NCBI RefSeq assembly: GCF_937616625.2
Contig: NC_065572.1
Location: forward strand, 35,925,653 to 35,989,652
Source: Mercurialis annua
Lineage: Eukaryota > Streptophyta > Magnoliopsida > Malpighiales > Euphorbiaceae
Reading direction: 5' to 3'
Length of the DNA: 64,000 nucleotides
Shown: positions 1 through 10,715 of the stretch, piece by piece
Numbering within the stretch: the stretch's first letter is position 1
Layout of the letters: each line of letters opens with the position of its first letter
Program-made: the position numbers and the translations under genes
Notes under the pieces: model-generated
Seen by the model: only the letters and a program-made list of their open reading frames with translations
The model's database searches: none
Told to the model about the DNA's origin: nothing

Positions 1-2721
1 CACCTTTTTAGCGATTTAAGCCAAACGTTTACAAACGTTACGAAACAAATCCAAACGTTTCACCTTTTTAGCAATTTAAGCTAAACGTTTACAAACTTTA
101 TGAAACAAATCCAAACGTTTCACCTTTTTAGCAATTTAAGCCAAACATTTTCAAACGTTACAAAACAAAACCAAACATTTAAAACATTAAGAAACAAATC
201 CAAACATTTCATATTTTTAGCGATTTAAGCCAAAACCTTACAAACGCTACAAAACAAAACCAATTGTTTCATCTTTTTAGCAATTTAAGCCAAACGTTAC
301 GAAATAAATCCAAGCGTTTCACCTTTTTAGCAATTTGAGCCAAACGTTTACGAACGTTGTGGAACAAATTCAAGTGTTTAACCTTTAAAGTAATTTAAGC
401 CAAACGTTTACAAACGTTACGAAACAAATCCAAACATTTCATCTTTTAGCGATTTATGCCAAACGTTTACAAATGTTACAAAACAAATCCAAACGTTTCA
501 CCTTTTTGGCGATTTATGCTAAATGTTTACAAACGTTACGAAATAAATCTAAACGTTGCACTTTTTTAGCGATTAAAGCCAAACGTTTACAAACGTTACA
601 AAACAAATCCAAACGTTTCACCTTTTTAGTGATTTATGCCGAACGTTTACAGACATTACGAAACAAAACCAAACATTTCACCTTTTTTGCGATATAAGCC
701 AAACATTTTCAAACCTTACGGAACAAATCTAAACGTTTCAACTTTTTATCGATTTAAGCCAAACGTTTACAAACGTTATGCAATAAATCCAAACGTTTCA
801 CCTTTTTAGTGATTTAAGCCAAGCATTTACAAACGTTACGACAAAAATCCAAACGTTTCACCTTTTTAGCGATTTAAGCCAAATTTTTACAAAGGTTACG
901 AAACAAATCCCAACGTGTCACTTTTTTAGCAATTTAAACAACACGTTAACGTTACAAAACAAATGCAAACGTCTCACCTTTTAGCGATTTAAGGCAAACT
1001 TTTACAAAGGTTATGAAACAAAACCAAACGTTTCACTTTTTTAGCGATTTGAGGCAAAAGTTTACAAAGGTTACGAAACAAATCAAAACTTGTCACCTTT
1101 TTAGCAATTTAAGTCAAACGTTTACAAACGTTACGAAACAATTCCAAACGTTTCACCTTTTTAGCAATATAAGCCAAATATTTACAAACGTTGCGAAACA
1201 AATCCAAGCGTTTCCCCATTTTAGCAATTTAAGCCAAACGTTTACAAACGTTACGAAATTTAAAACGATTCACCTTTTTAGCGATTTAAGCAAAACGTTT
1301 ATAAACGTTATGAGAAAAATCCAAGTGTTTCACCTTTTTACCAATTTAAGCCAAACGTTTACAAAAAATCCAAATGTTTCATCTTTTTAGCAATTTAAGC
1401 CAAACGTTTACAAACGTTGTTTGTTTTCTCTTTTTAGCGATTTAAGCCAAACGTTTCAAATTTTACGAAACAAATCAAAACATTTCACCTTTTTAGCGAT
1501 TTATGCCAAACTTATACAAACGTTACGAAACAAATCCAAACGTTTCACCTTTTTAACGATTGAAGCCAAACGATTACAAACATTACAAAACAAATCCAAA
1601 CTTTTCACCTTTTCAGCGATTTAAGCCAAACGTTTACAAACGTTACGAAACAAATCCAAACGTTTTACCTTTTTAGCGATTTAAGCCAAACGTTTACAAA
1701 TGCTACGAAAAAAATCCAAGCGTTTCACCTATTTAGCAATTTAAGACAAACGTTTAAAAACAAATCAAAGCGTTTCACCTTTTTAGCAATTTAAGCCAAA
1801 CGTTTACAAACGTTACGTAATAAATCCAAGCATTTCCCCTTTTTAGCAAATTAAGCCAAACGTTTACAAACATTACGAAACAAATCCTAACTTTTCACCT
1901 TTTTAGCGATTTAAGCTAAACGTTTACAAACGTTACGAAACAAAACCAAACGTTTCACCTTTTTAGCAATTTAAGCCAAACGTTTAAAAACGTTACAAAA
2001 CAAATCCAAATGTTTAACTTTTTTAGAGATTTCAGCCAAAGATTTACAAACGCTACAAAACAATTCCAAACGTTTCACCTTTTTAGCGAAATAAGCCAAA
2101 TGCTTACCAAATGTTACGAAACAAATTCAAATGTTTCACCTTTTTAGCAATTTATGCCGAACATTTACAAACGTTATGAAACAAATCCAAACGTTTCACC
2201 TTTTAAGCGATTTAAGCCAAACGGTTATAAACCTTACGAAACAAAACAAAACATTTAAAACGTTATGAAACAAATCCAAACCCTTACAAACGTTACGAAA
2301 CAAAGCAAGGTGTTTCACCTTTTTAGCAATTTATGCCAAACGTTTACAAACATTACGAAACAAATCCAAACATTTCACCTTTTTAGTAATTTAAGCCAAT
2401 CGTTTACAAACGTTACGAAACAATTCCAAGCGGTTCCCCTTTTTAGCAAATTAAGCCAAACGTTTACAAACATTATGTAACAAATCCAAACTTTTCTCCT
2501 TTTTAGCAATTTAAGCTAAACGTTTACAAACGTTACGAAACAAAACCAAACGTTTCCCCTTTTTAGCTATTTAAGCCAAACGTTTACATACGTTACAAAA
2601 CAAATCCAAAAGTTTCACCTTTTTAGAGATTTATGCCAAAGATTTCAAAGGTTACGAAACAAATCCAAATGTTTCACCTTTTTAGCAAAATAAGCCAAAT
2701 ATTTACCAAATATTACGAAAC
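1..2721 (+). repeat. 60-bp satellite array, block 1 (forward orientation)
   Basis: Tandem monomers of 60 bp run to the edge of the first retrotransposon; the first two lines of the window align base for base at a 60-bp offset. A monomer has a T-rich part (CACCTTTTTAGCGATTTAAG), then AAACGTTT, then an A-rich part ending again in AAACGTTT, so the palindromic octamer recurs every 30 bp. Monomers differ mostly by single substitutions, with occasional shortened copies (for example near 950 and 1260). Because 60 is divisible by 3, open frames of 66-125 codons arise here, but they only repeat one 20-residue unit and are not genes. This orientation is called forward throughout. Confidence 0.97.
2717..2721. 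other. Target-site duplication GAAAC, left copy
   Basis: GAAAC sits directly before the left LTR and recurs directly after the right LTR (14521-14525). The five-base length fits Ty3/gypsy integrases. The word belongs to the satellite monomer (ACGAAACAAATC), so the element inserted into a monomer; removing it with one copy restores the satellite phase. Confidence 0.92.
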
Positions 2722-3197
2722 TGTTCGCCTGGAAATATTCCGGACTCGAATCTTTGAATTTATAATTGGGATCGGTTTGAGGTCTGATACTTTAACGAAC
2801 CTACGTAGATATTCACAGGGCTTGTTTGGTTAAAAACACTTAACCACGTGATCTAAGAAGTAATAATCTGGGAGTTAAGAACTCAGGCGAGATTAATACC
2901 GAAAACTACTCCTAAATTAAAACAATCCGGAGATTGAGAGATAAAAAGCACTGGGCTTGGTTTTTGATTGATTGATTTGTTGATACAAAAATAATGAAGC
3001 TCTGAGCTATTTATAGCTCCTTATAATCAAGACTCCTAATTCAACTAAAACTAAGACTCTAATAGAAAATCACTCCTAATGAGTTACAAATTCCTAAATA
3101 GAAAAAGCAATAATAAAAAGGCTTCTATTTGGGCCTGATTCCCTAGCAAGCCCGCATGAAACTCTTTACCCAGTAATTTCCTGGGCCGGTGTAAACA
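2722..3197 (-). repeat. 3' LTR of the Tat element (left copy)
   Basis: This 476-bp repeat matches 14045-14520 with about seven differences. Read on the element's strand it begins TGTTTACACC and ends GGCGAACA, the usual TG...CA termini. It carries a TATAAATA box on the minus strand at 3008-3015. Differences seen by eye include the terminal base, single changes in the AT-rich middle, and two changes in GAGTTACAAATT versus GAGTTATATATT. Confidence 0.95.
3008..3015 (-). promoter_or_regulatory. TATA box of the left LTR
   Basis: TATAAATA on the minus strand within CTATAAATAG. It is the same motif at the same LTR position as 14331-14338. In the 3' LTR it could only drive transcription outward into the satellite. 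Confidence 0.6.
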
Positions 3198-3212
3198 ATG
3201 CCCCCAACAAGC
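3198..3212 (-). promoter_or_regulatory. Polypurine-tract-like site next to the 3' LTR
   Basis: On the minus strand the bases just before the 3' LTR read CTTGTTGGGGGCAT, with a G5 run. This is where plus-strand priming is expected. It is only moderately purine-rich, so the call rests mainly on position. Confidence 0.45.
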
Positions 3213-3604
3213 CTGAACCAACTATTTTCGGGCTTGTTCTTTTCCTTTTCCTCACCTGGCCCAGCAACAAAGCCCAAGACTCTGAGATTGAAAAAATTCA
3301 AAGGGGTGCGCATCTATCGACTCCTCGGTACCCCCTTCGTGCCACGTCACTACCAGCTGTCACCCACGATGTCACGTTTTTGGCCCCACGACCTTTCGGC
3401 TCCCTTCAATTTTGTCTTTTAAGAAAAACAAAACCTCATTTTCTTACTCACTTACTCTCTCTGCATTTGTGAACCTTCTCTCTCTAGGCAAATCTCGAGT
3501 GCTCTCCGTATCGCTGCTTGGTAAGTAACTACCCTCGCCCTTCATATACTTGAATCGCCCCTTCAAACCTTCGTCTAACTGAGGTATTCCATTCTGCAGT
3601 TATC
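3213..3604 (+). promoter_or_regulatory. Upstream region and 5' UTR intron of the antisense gene
   Basis: This stretch precedes the plus-strand plant mobile domain gene. From about 3440 it is pyrimidine-rich (TTACTCACTTACTCTCTCTG), like the Y-patch of plant core promoters. A strong intron can be read: donor G|GTAAGTA at 3521 and acceptor TTCTGCAG ending at 3599, five bases before the ATG at 3605. A spliced leader on this strand implies that the gene is made from its own plus-strand transcript and not from the element's genomic RNA. No clear TATA box was found. Confidence 0.5.
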
Positions 3605-6600
3605 ATGGCTGCTCCTAATGACGCTATCGCCGCTCAAGTGACCGACAAGATGAACGAAATCCACGCTGCTGCTCCAAATACCGATCTTCAGGTAATAGTG
3701 AAAACCAACGACGACAAAGAATGTGTCGGTCCAATACTTGTTTCGCCCAGCCATCTCTGCGAAATTGCTACCCCTTTTCACGAAGAAGTCCTACCACGAT
3801 TCTCACTCGCCCACCAGTCTTCCATTTGGGTGAATACAATGTTTAGAAACTGGCCGACAGAGCACAAGGGTTATCAAGAATGGGTAAACCGATTAAAACC
3901 TCACTTCGGCCAACTGTGGAAAGATGTTGGCATATACGACATGATCGGCCTCTGCAAGGCAAGCAGACCGATAGCGAAGCATTATATCATGGGGGCTTCC
4001 CTCTTCTGGTCATCCGCTGTCAACTGCTTCTGCTTCAAGTTTGGTATGATGACCATCACTCTCCTGGATATGGCTGCAATCTTGAACATCCCTGTAATCG
4101 GCGAACGTATCTCGCCCAACCTGGACGCCGAAATCCCTGCTTTTAAACTGACAAAGGCCCAACGAAGCTACGGTCCCTTCGTCAAACTTTTTATGGGCGA
4201 AGAACACAATAAACCAGACACCAAAGAACACATTGCATTCCTCGCCTTCTTTGTGGCGAAGTTCGTCCTCTGTACTTCATCTTTCAGAGTTACAACTGAC
4301 TGCTTCACACTTGCCACTGCTCTGGCCGAAGGACGGAAATGCAATTTGGACGAGTTCATGCTGGCTCACTTGTACAGAAGTCTGAATGAGATCGCTCCTC
4401 ATGCCGAAAAACGGATCTTCCAATGCCCCAGTGGTCCACTGTGGGTCCTGCAATTATGGCTCGCCCTTTACTTTCCGGAGCTCTTTGAAATCGGCCCTCA
4501 TATTAAAGCCGATTTGTGTGGTTACCAATTGATCGCTGCTGGTACCCGTCTCCCTCATGTTTTGGACGTTCTAGAAGTGTTTACCAACTCCGTTCGTACC
4601 TCAGAGCTTTTTTGTCCCATTCTGACTCTGAAGTATCCCCCATCTTGGTTATTCCTCGGCTGGGATAGTGACGATACAGAAGAAGCAATGGCCGACCCTA
4701 AGTGGAGACTTGGAGGTCAATATTGGGGTAGCTCTTTAAAGAGCAGGAATTTAATCGCCGGTTTGGAATATAACCGCAGTAGTATAGAGGCATACTGCCC
4801 TAACTATGTGGCTCGGCAGTTCGGCTATAACCAAGGAATTCCCTGTCCTTTATTGATCTCCGTCAATAATCGCGGGACCTACAGACCTTCATTAGAAAAC
4901 TATGCCGACTTGCAATTCATAACTCGCCTTAATAGAGCCTATCTTCCCCCCATATCAAAAATTTCTCGCCCTTCCACCTCACCCAAGTGTACCCCTGAAT
5001 TCGATAGCTGGTGGGCTTCAGTCGTAGAATTGTGTTTCGACCTCTCTCCAAAAGAAATCCTCTCTCTTCATAATTTTTCTTTACCTCCTTTATCAAGAAA
5101 CCCAACTCATGCCGATCTGTTTCTTTTGCAGGCACCGAAACGTCCCAAATATGAAGGTAACCTATTCCATCTTTTTGAAAATTCTAGGTTCGAACGTTTT
5201 TACAAATTTAAATATGACCCGTTAGATCGGCCAGGCATGAACCATAGGATGCAGCGTCATAGACGAATAGCTAGGACTAAGTTCAACGAAAAGATGAAAA
5301 AAGTTTGGAAAGATAAGTACGAAAAAACATATTCTTATGAATTCTTCCTAGCCCATATTCGCCCGAAATTCAAATATAAGAGTCCACCAGTTCCTAAGTG
5401 TAACATGTCCACCCCTAATCCAATTAAACTGCCTAAAAAACGAGTAAAAAAGTCTAAGCCGATCGTAAATAGCGAAGGGGTCACTTATACTGGCATCAGA
5501 TGTCCCTCTGATGTCGAGGCGATAAGTGAACTGGTCAAAAATGGCTACACTAGAATACCAGGTAACAAAGATATCATTTCGCCTTTGAAACTTTCCTTTA
5601 TTTCATACTAACTTGCTGTTTTCCAGTTGGCGTGCCGAAGTGGGCGAAAGGAGACGTTTATGACACAGATGGCGAAGATCCGCCAGAAGCAAAGAAATCT
5701 CGGCGCAAGCGTCCGGCGTCCAAGAAATCGTCCAAGAAGGAGCCAAAGGAGCCAAAGCCAAAGAAAATGAGGGCTGAACTTTCCGGGTCTCGCCTTTTTG
5801 ATCCCGCTCCTTCTGATCCTGAAACAAATCGCCCTTCCAGGAGCGCTCATTCCTCTTCAAGGGTTGATACCCAGACAGGGGACGATCACACTTGCGACGA
5901 AGGCATCTCCTTGACGGGGAACCACTCTTCTCAAAGAACATCGTTTGAAGTCGCCCCGACGGTGTCACAAATGCTCAACTTCTCTCCGCTCCCTACTCTG
6001 CATTCGCCCCTTGGTTCAGACCTGGTGAACCTCCCGGCTCGTCTTGCTGCTAAGACTAAGGTACCTTATTCTTGCTTATTATCGCTTTAACAATGTCCCT
6101 ATCAGCTAATCATTTATTGTGGCCAAACATGGCAGATACCGGATGATGTCCCGGCGAAGCACGACGACCTAGCAGCAAAAGCAGCGGCCTTCCTTAACTC
6201 TGATAGTGAGGAAGAAGAGATGCCCGCACCAGAGATTGAGCTATAGGCCGAAGTGACTAGCGGGCCTTCTGAGGGATGGGGCGATCACCTGGACGTCGTT
6301 GGCTCTTTGAAGTCCCAAGGTGTGGCGATCTTCAAGTCACTTGAAGACTTTGGTCGTCTCAAAAGAGCGGCGACTGCTCTGGCCGATGCTCCTCCAGAGA
6401 TTTTGAACGAGAAGGCTCGTAGTGCCATGGTCCAGCTGTCTGCGTCGCTACCCGCATTCCAAAAGATCTATGATGAGGCGACGCAGATCCAGACAGATCA
6501 TGACCAACTGACCCTTCGGGAGGCCGAAGCAAGGGAGAAACTGGAAACACTCAAGGCTTCCGTAAAAGCAGCCGTTTCGACCTTGACTACTCGCCGGGAT

Positions 6601-6839
6601 CATGCCAAGGAGCTGCGTGAAAAATTTCGGCCTTGAAGCTCGAGCTGGAAACTGAAGAGAAGAGCATAGGCGAACTGGAAGCTGCCATGGACAAAAGCTT
6701 GCTCGAAGGGGTCGGTGTGAAGAAGAGCCGGAACGAGCTGAAACAAAACCTCGCCAAGATGAAGCCGAAGGTGGATGAAGCCCGGAAGTCTTTTAATACA
6801 GTTCGTAGTGAGCTTGGCGATATTTTTAGCCATTTTTAA
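3605..6839 (+). pseudogene. Antisense plant mobile domain (PMD) gene with a coiled-coil tail, three coding exons, broken
   Basis: Exon 1 (3605-5561) encodes a protein of the PMD family also found in the host proteins MAIN and MAIL1. The hallmark core is at residues 134-167 (FWSSAVN...FGMMTITLLDMAAIL), and the PMD fold probably covers about residues 75-420. A GT-AG intron follows, with donor CCAG|GTAACA, a perfect branch site TACTAAC at 5606-5612 and acceptor TTTTCCAG. Exon 2 (5627-6060) is lysine-rich (KKSRRKRPASKK), a likely nuclear signal. A second intron (6061-6135) leads to exon 3, an acidic then coiled-coil region (GEAEAREKLETLK-like heptads). Exon phases join correctly. Lesions: an in-frame TAG at 6244-6246 and a frame change near 6620-6640. 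An intact version would have about 1,030 residues. The gene is tail to tail with pol. The PMD call is firm; its function in the element is unknown. Confidence 0.85.
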
Positions 6840-7244
6840 TTTTTTCAAGTTCAGAACAATGTTAATGTTTGATTGTCTAATTTTGTAATACTTTGAATCG
6901 CACTACGTTTTGATCGGCCTGGGGCCGTATCTTGTTTGATTTTGGTAATCCCAGTGTTTAATCGGCCGGAGAGCCGAAATTTTACCTTTTTTCAAAACTT
7001 GCATTATTTTATCGTTTGATTATTCGCTTATTATCGGTCCGTAGTTGGTCCGATAGGAAATAATATCATTTCTTAAAATTATTACAAAATGTTGAGAAAA
7101 ACGGAGTACCCGTTGAAAAAACTCAACTAATGTGAACCGCCGAAACATAACTGGTATTACCAAATAATCGGCGTTTACATAATGTCGCCGAGCACTTCCA
7201 TGAATTTTAACTTTCCAGGATGCTCGGTGGAATCATAAACAAGA
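6840..7244. other. Gap between the convergent PMD gene and integrase
   Basis: About 400 bp holding the 3' ends of two convergent genes. The sequence is AT-rich with short runs of the GGCC/CGGCC words common in this element. I see no further reading frame or clear polyadenylation signal. Confidence 0.7.
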
Positions 7245-8789
7245 CTATTCCTCGTTGGCTCCAAATAAACGACGGTCTACGCCCTCCCAACAACTGGGGA
7301 CGTATTTTTTTAGGAACTGACCGTTGATCGTCCTGTCGTGTTCTTCCCCATCAATGTTCGCCATCAAGTAAGCGCCGCCTGCTAACTTCGAAACCACAAT
7401 AAAGGGGCCTTCCCAGTTGGGGCTCCATTTGCCCAGTCGAGTATCTTTATGGCCGATAGGCAAGACTGCCTTCCACACTATGTCGCCCACCGAAAATGTC
7501 TTTCTCTTCACTCGTTTGTTGTAAGCCCTCTCGACCCTTCTTTTCTGGGCTTCGAGGTGATCTAACGCCGTTAAACGTTCTTCGTCAAGGTCAAGAGAAT
7601 CAATCACCATCTTGTCGAAATATTCGTCTTTGGACAATTCGCTCTGGTATCTGCGGCGAGTAGATGTGATAGTTAGCTCCATTGGCAACATCGCGTCATA
7701 GCCATATACCAGTCCGAAAGGTGAGGTCCCAGTAGCCGACTTCTGACTGGTTCTATTCGCCCAAACGGCTTCTGATAAAAACACATGCCATTGTCTCGGG
7801 TTTTCTTCGATCATCTTTTGAACTATGAGTTTGATTGCCTTGTTTGTGGCTTCGGCCTGTCCGTTGGCTTGGGCGTAGTACGGTGTTGAATGTAACATTT
7901 TTATCTTCATTTGGGAGGCCCACCAACTTATGTCGTCTCCTGTGAACATCGTTCCTTGATCTGTGGTTATAGACTCGGGCAACCCGTGTCGGTGGACGAT
8001 GTATTCTTTGAAGAACTTCATCACCGCTTCTTGTGTCGGCGACTTCAAAGGTTTGGCTTCGACCCATTTGGTACAATAGCATGTGGCGATAATCACAAAA
8101 GTATGACCGTCTGACGAGCCAGGGTATATCTTCCCTATCAGGTCGACTGCCCATCCTCTGAATGGCCATGGTTTGATAATGGAATGCAGGTCTTCGGCCG
8201 GGACGTGTTGCATTGGGCCGAACTTTTGACAAGCTTCACAACCTTTGGCATATCTTACGCAGTCCTGCTCCATTTTCGGCCAGTAAAAACCGTATTTGTG
8301 GATCAACCACCTCATTCTGGGACCCGCTTGATGAGCACCTGTTATTCCTTCGTGTACCTCGGCCATTGCAAGCATGGCTTCTTTTGGACCGATGCACCTG
8401 AAGAGTAGCCCTTCAAAGCCTTTCTTATATAGTTCGCCGGCTAACACAACGTAATTCAGGGCCAACGTTCTCAACCTCCTATCCATGAGATCTGGCTTTT
8501 CAAACCATTTCAGGAGCTCGACCCTCCAATCTTGGGTGACGTCCAGCTGGTAAACCGAGAATTGCCTTTCGTCGATCGTGATGCCCCCGGTGTGGAGATT
8601 CGGCGTTTCCCTCTCTATAGCGTCGAACTCTCGGTTTACCTTGTAACCACTACCGTGCTGAGCTAGGTCGTTTGCAACGCCGTTATCAGCCCTCTCTGTG
8701 TATTCTATCCACGTATCCTGAAAGCCTTCGATCAGGTGTTTCGCCTTGTTGCAATACCATACCAACAGCTCGGACTCGCATTTGAATTC
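7245..8789 (-). CDS. Integrase, C-terminal part of pol
   Basis: Numbering from the first Met after the upstream stop (8765), the zinc-binding HHCC motif is H138, H145, C176, C179. The catalytic triad is D208 (WAVDLIG), D269 (TTDQG) and E305 (NGQAEATNK), the DD35E spacing of retroviral-type integrases. A basic C-terminal domain follows (GDIVWKAVLP...KWSPNWEGPF, GQFLKKY). It inserts the cDNA into the host genome. The frame is continuous with RT across a single in-frame TGA at 8790-8792, so this is the end of one polyprotein and not a separate gene; the Met at 8765 is probably internal. Within the integrase I see no missing key residue. Confidence 0.93.
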   Translation of the reverse strand, partial: EFKCESELLVWYCNKAKHLIEGFQDTWIEYTERADNGVANDLAQHGSGYKVNREFDAIERETPNLHTGGITIDERQFSVYQLDVTQDWRVELLKWFEKPDLMDRRLRTLALNYVVLAGELYKKGFEGLLFRCIGPKEAMLAMAEVHEGITGAHQAGPRMRWLIHKYGFYWPKMEQDCVRYAKGCEACQKFGPMQHVPAEDLHSIIKPWPFRGWAVDLIGKIYPGSSDGHTFVIIATCYCTKWVEAKPLKSPTQEAVMKFFKEYIVHRHGLPESITTDQGTMFTGDDISWWASQMKIKMLHSTPYYAQANGQAEATNKAIKLIVQKMIEENPRQWHVFLSEAVWANRTSQKSATGTSPFGLVYGYDAMLPMELTITSTRRRYQSELSKDEYFDKMVIDSLDLDEERLTALDHLEAQKRRVERAYNKRVKRKTFSVGDIVWKAVLPIGHKDTRLGKWSPNWEGPFIVVSKLAGGAYLMANIDGEEHDRTINGQFLKKYVPSCWEGVDRRLFGANEE

Positions 8790-10715
8790 TCATGTCACTT
8801 GTTTAATGACTAGTAAAGAATCTCCTTTTACACTGATCGCCCTAGCCCCTAGCTCGGCTAAAATCTCGAAACCGAATATGAGGGCCTCATATTCTGCCTG
8901 ATTGTTGGTGCATTCGAACTGGAGTCTGAATGATAACTGGTAGGATGCCCCCAAGGGCGTGACGATGTGTACTCCCGCACCTGCCCCCTGGCTTGTCCTG
9001 GATCCGTCGAACCACATCTTCCACACGGCGATGTCGAAGAACGTGACTGTTTCTTCCTTCAGGGTAATACCAGGGTGATCGGCCAAGAAGTCTGCCAACA
9101 CTTGTCCTTTTACTGCTCTTTGGGGAACATACACCAATGTGAATTCGGACATTGCAATCGCCCATTTTCCAATCCGATTTCTTAAGTATGGTTTTGATAA
9201 GATATACTTAATGATATCGGTCTGGGACAAAACATACACTACGACCGGCAACATATAGTATCGCAGCTTGCAGCACGTGAAGTACAGGCATAGACACATT
9301 TTTTCTATGTCGGTATAACGAATTTCTGTGTCCGTCAGTCCTCGGCTCAAATAGTAAACTGATCTCTCGATCCCATCGTCCTCTTGGGCGAGCATACATC
9401 CTAGGGATCCGTGTGCAGCCGATAGGTATAGCAACAACGGCTTATTCGTCTTTGGAGGAGTCATAACCGGAGGTTTTGCCAAGTAACCTTTCAAATCGTC
9501 GAACACCCTCTGTTGCTCGTCCGTCCATATCCACTCATCGGTCTCTTTTCCTCTCAGCAAAACACTCCAGCTGCGAAGTCGGCCCTCTGTGATCGCTATG
9601 AATCGTCTTAAAAAATTGATTTGACCGATGAGCCTCTGGAGCTGCTTCTTGGTTTTGGGTGGTTCAGCATTGATAATCGCCTTGGCTTTGTTCTTGTCTA
9701 TTTCTACTCCCCGCTGGTGAACCAAGAAACCCAAGAAGTTTCCAGCCGAAACGCGGAATGCGCATTTCTGAGGATTCATCTTTAACCCATTACATCGTAT
9801 ACGCTCGAAACCTTGCCGGAGGTCGGCCAGATGAATTTCGCCGGTGTTTGACTTGATTACGACATCGTCGATGTAGACCTCAAGGCAGTCAAGGCCTCTG
9901 AACATTTTGTTCATCGCCCTCTGATATGTTGCCCCCGCGTTTTTCAAGCCGAAAGGCATTACTACCCATTCGTACGCTCCGATCGGCCCGGGGCATCTAA
10001 AAGACATTTTGGAGATGTCCTCCTTGCTGATTGGAACTTGGTTGTATCCAGAATGCGCATCGAGGAAACTGAGTATCGTGTGTCCTGCTGCCCTGTCTAT
10101 CAGCATATCGGCCACAGGCATCGGGTATTCGTCCTTGGGTGTGGCCAGGTTGAGGTTCCGAAAATCTACACATACTCGTAGCTTCCTGTTTTTCTTCATC
10201 ACTGGTACGATGTTAGAGAGCCATTCGGTGTACTGGGCTTCCCGAATAAACTTGGCATCTTCCAGCCGCTTAATCTCATCCTGGATGAGAGTATCCACTT
10301 CCCTGGACATTCGCCGGGGAGGTTGCCGAAATGGCCGAAACCCACTCTTTAATGGAAGCTTATGTTCGGCGATATCAGGATCAAGGCCCGGCATTTCATC
10401 GTACGAACAGGCAAAACAGTCGCGGAACTCAATAAGTAGGGCGACCAGTTGCTCTCTGAATCCTTCGTCCAGTCCTGCGTTGATATATATGGGCTTAGGC
10501 GATTCATCTGTCCCCAGATTGATCTCGAGGAGGTCGTCCTGTACCTGGGCGGGATCATCTTCTAACTTCCCGGTTGCCAATCGTATGTCCCCGATCCGCA
10601 ACGATCCTGTGGGGTCTTGATCTTGGTCCTCATAGATGCATTCGGCCGATGTAATATCATACACCAAGGTTAACTGCCTAATTTTCTCCCTCAATTCTTT
10701 ATGTCGTGCTATCAT
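8790..10715 (-). CDS. Reverse transcriptase, degenerate RNase H and second RNase H
   Basis: The 641-residue frame contains RT motifs FLDAHSGYNQ (217-226), MPFGLKNAGATYQ (about 253) and the catalytic YIDD (281-284). The usual Ty3/gypsy RNase H follows from about residue 425, but its first catalytic Asp is replaced: LLLYLSAAHGSLGCML has Ser where most families have DAS. A second RNase H of the type specific to Tat elements starts near residue 565, with D570 (FDGSR), E608 (NNQAEYEAL) and D632 (KGDSLL). RT copies the RNA and RNase H removes it. The frame ends in a TGA (8790-8792) that interrupts pol before integrase. The ATG at 10715 overlaps the protease stop (ATGA) in a different frame, so one base has shifted upstream or translation depends on a frame change. 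Confidence 0.94.
   Translation of the reverse strand: MIARHKELREKIRQLTLVYDITSAECIYEDQDQDPTGSLRIGDIRLATGKLEDDPAQVQDDLLEINLGTDESPKPIYINAGLDEGFREQLVALLIEFRDCFACSYDEMPGLDPDIAEHKLPLKSGFRPFRQPPRRMSREVDTLIQDEIKRLEDAKFIREAQYTEWLSNIVPVMKKNRKLRVCVDFRNLNLATPKDEYPMPVADMLIDRAAGHTILSFLDAHSGYNQVPISKEDISKMSFRCPGPIGAYEWVVMPFGLKNAGATYQRAMNKMFRGLDCLEVYIDDVVIKSNTGEIHLADLRQGFERIRCNGLKMNPQKCAFRVSAGNFLGFLVHQRGVEIDKNKAKAIINAEPPKTKKQLQRLIGQINFLRRFIAITEGRLRSWSVLLRGKETDEWIWTDEQQRVFDDLKGYLAKPPVMTPPKTNKPLLLYLSAAHGSLGCMLAQEDDGIERSVYYLSRGLTDTEIRYTDIEKMCLCLYFTCCKLRYYMLPVVVYVLSQTDIIKYILSKPYLRNRIGKWAIAMSEFTLVYVPQRAVKGQVLADFLADHPGITLKEETVTFFDIAVWKMWFDGSRTSQGAGAGVHIVTPLGASYQLSFRLQFECTNNQAEYEALIFGFEILAELGARAISVKGDSLLVIKQVT

Noticed and set aside
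1..2721. CRISPR-like array
   Set aside because: The repeats are directly tandem without spacers, AT-rich, and embedded in plant retroelements.
6359..6550. Opposite-strand frames over the PMD gene and over pol (for example 10009-10620 plus)
   Set aside because: They overlap well-supported domains in other frames and show no motif of their own.
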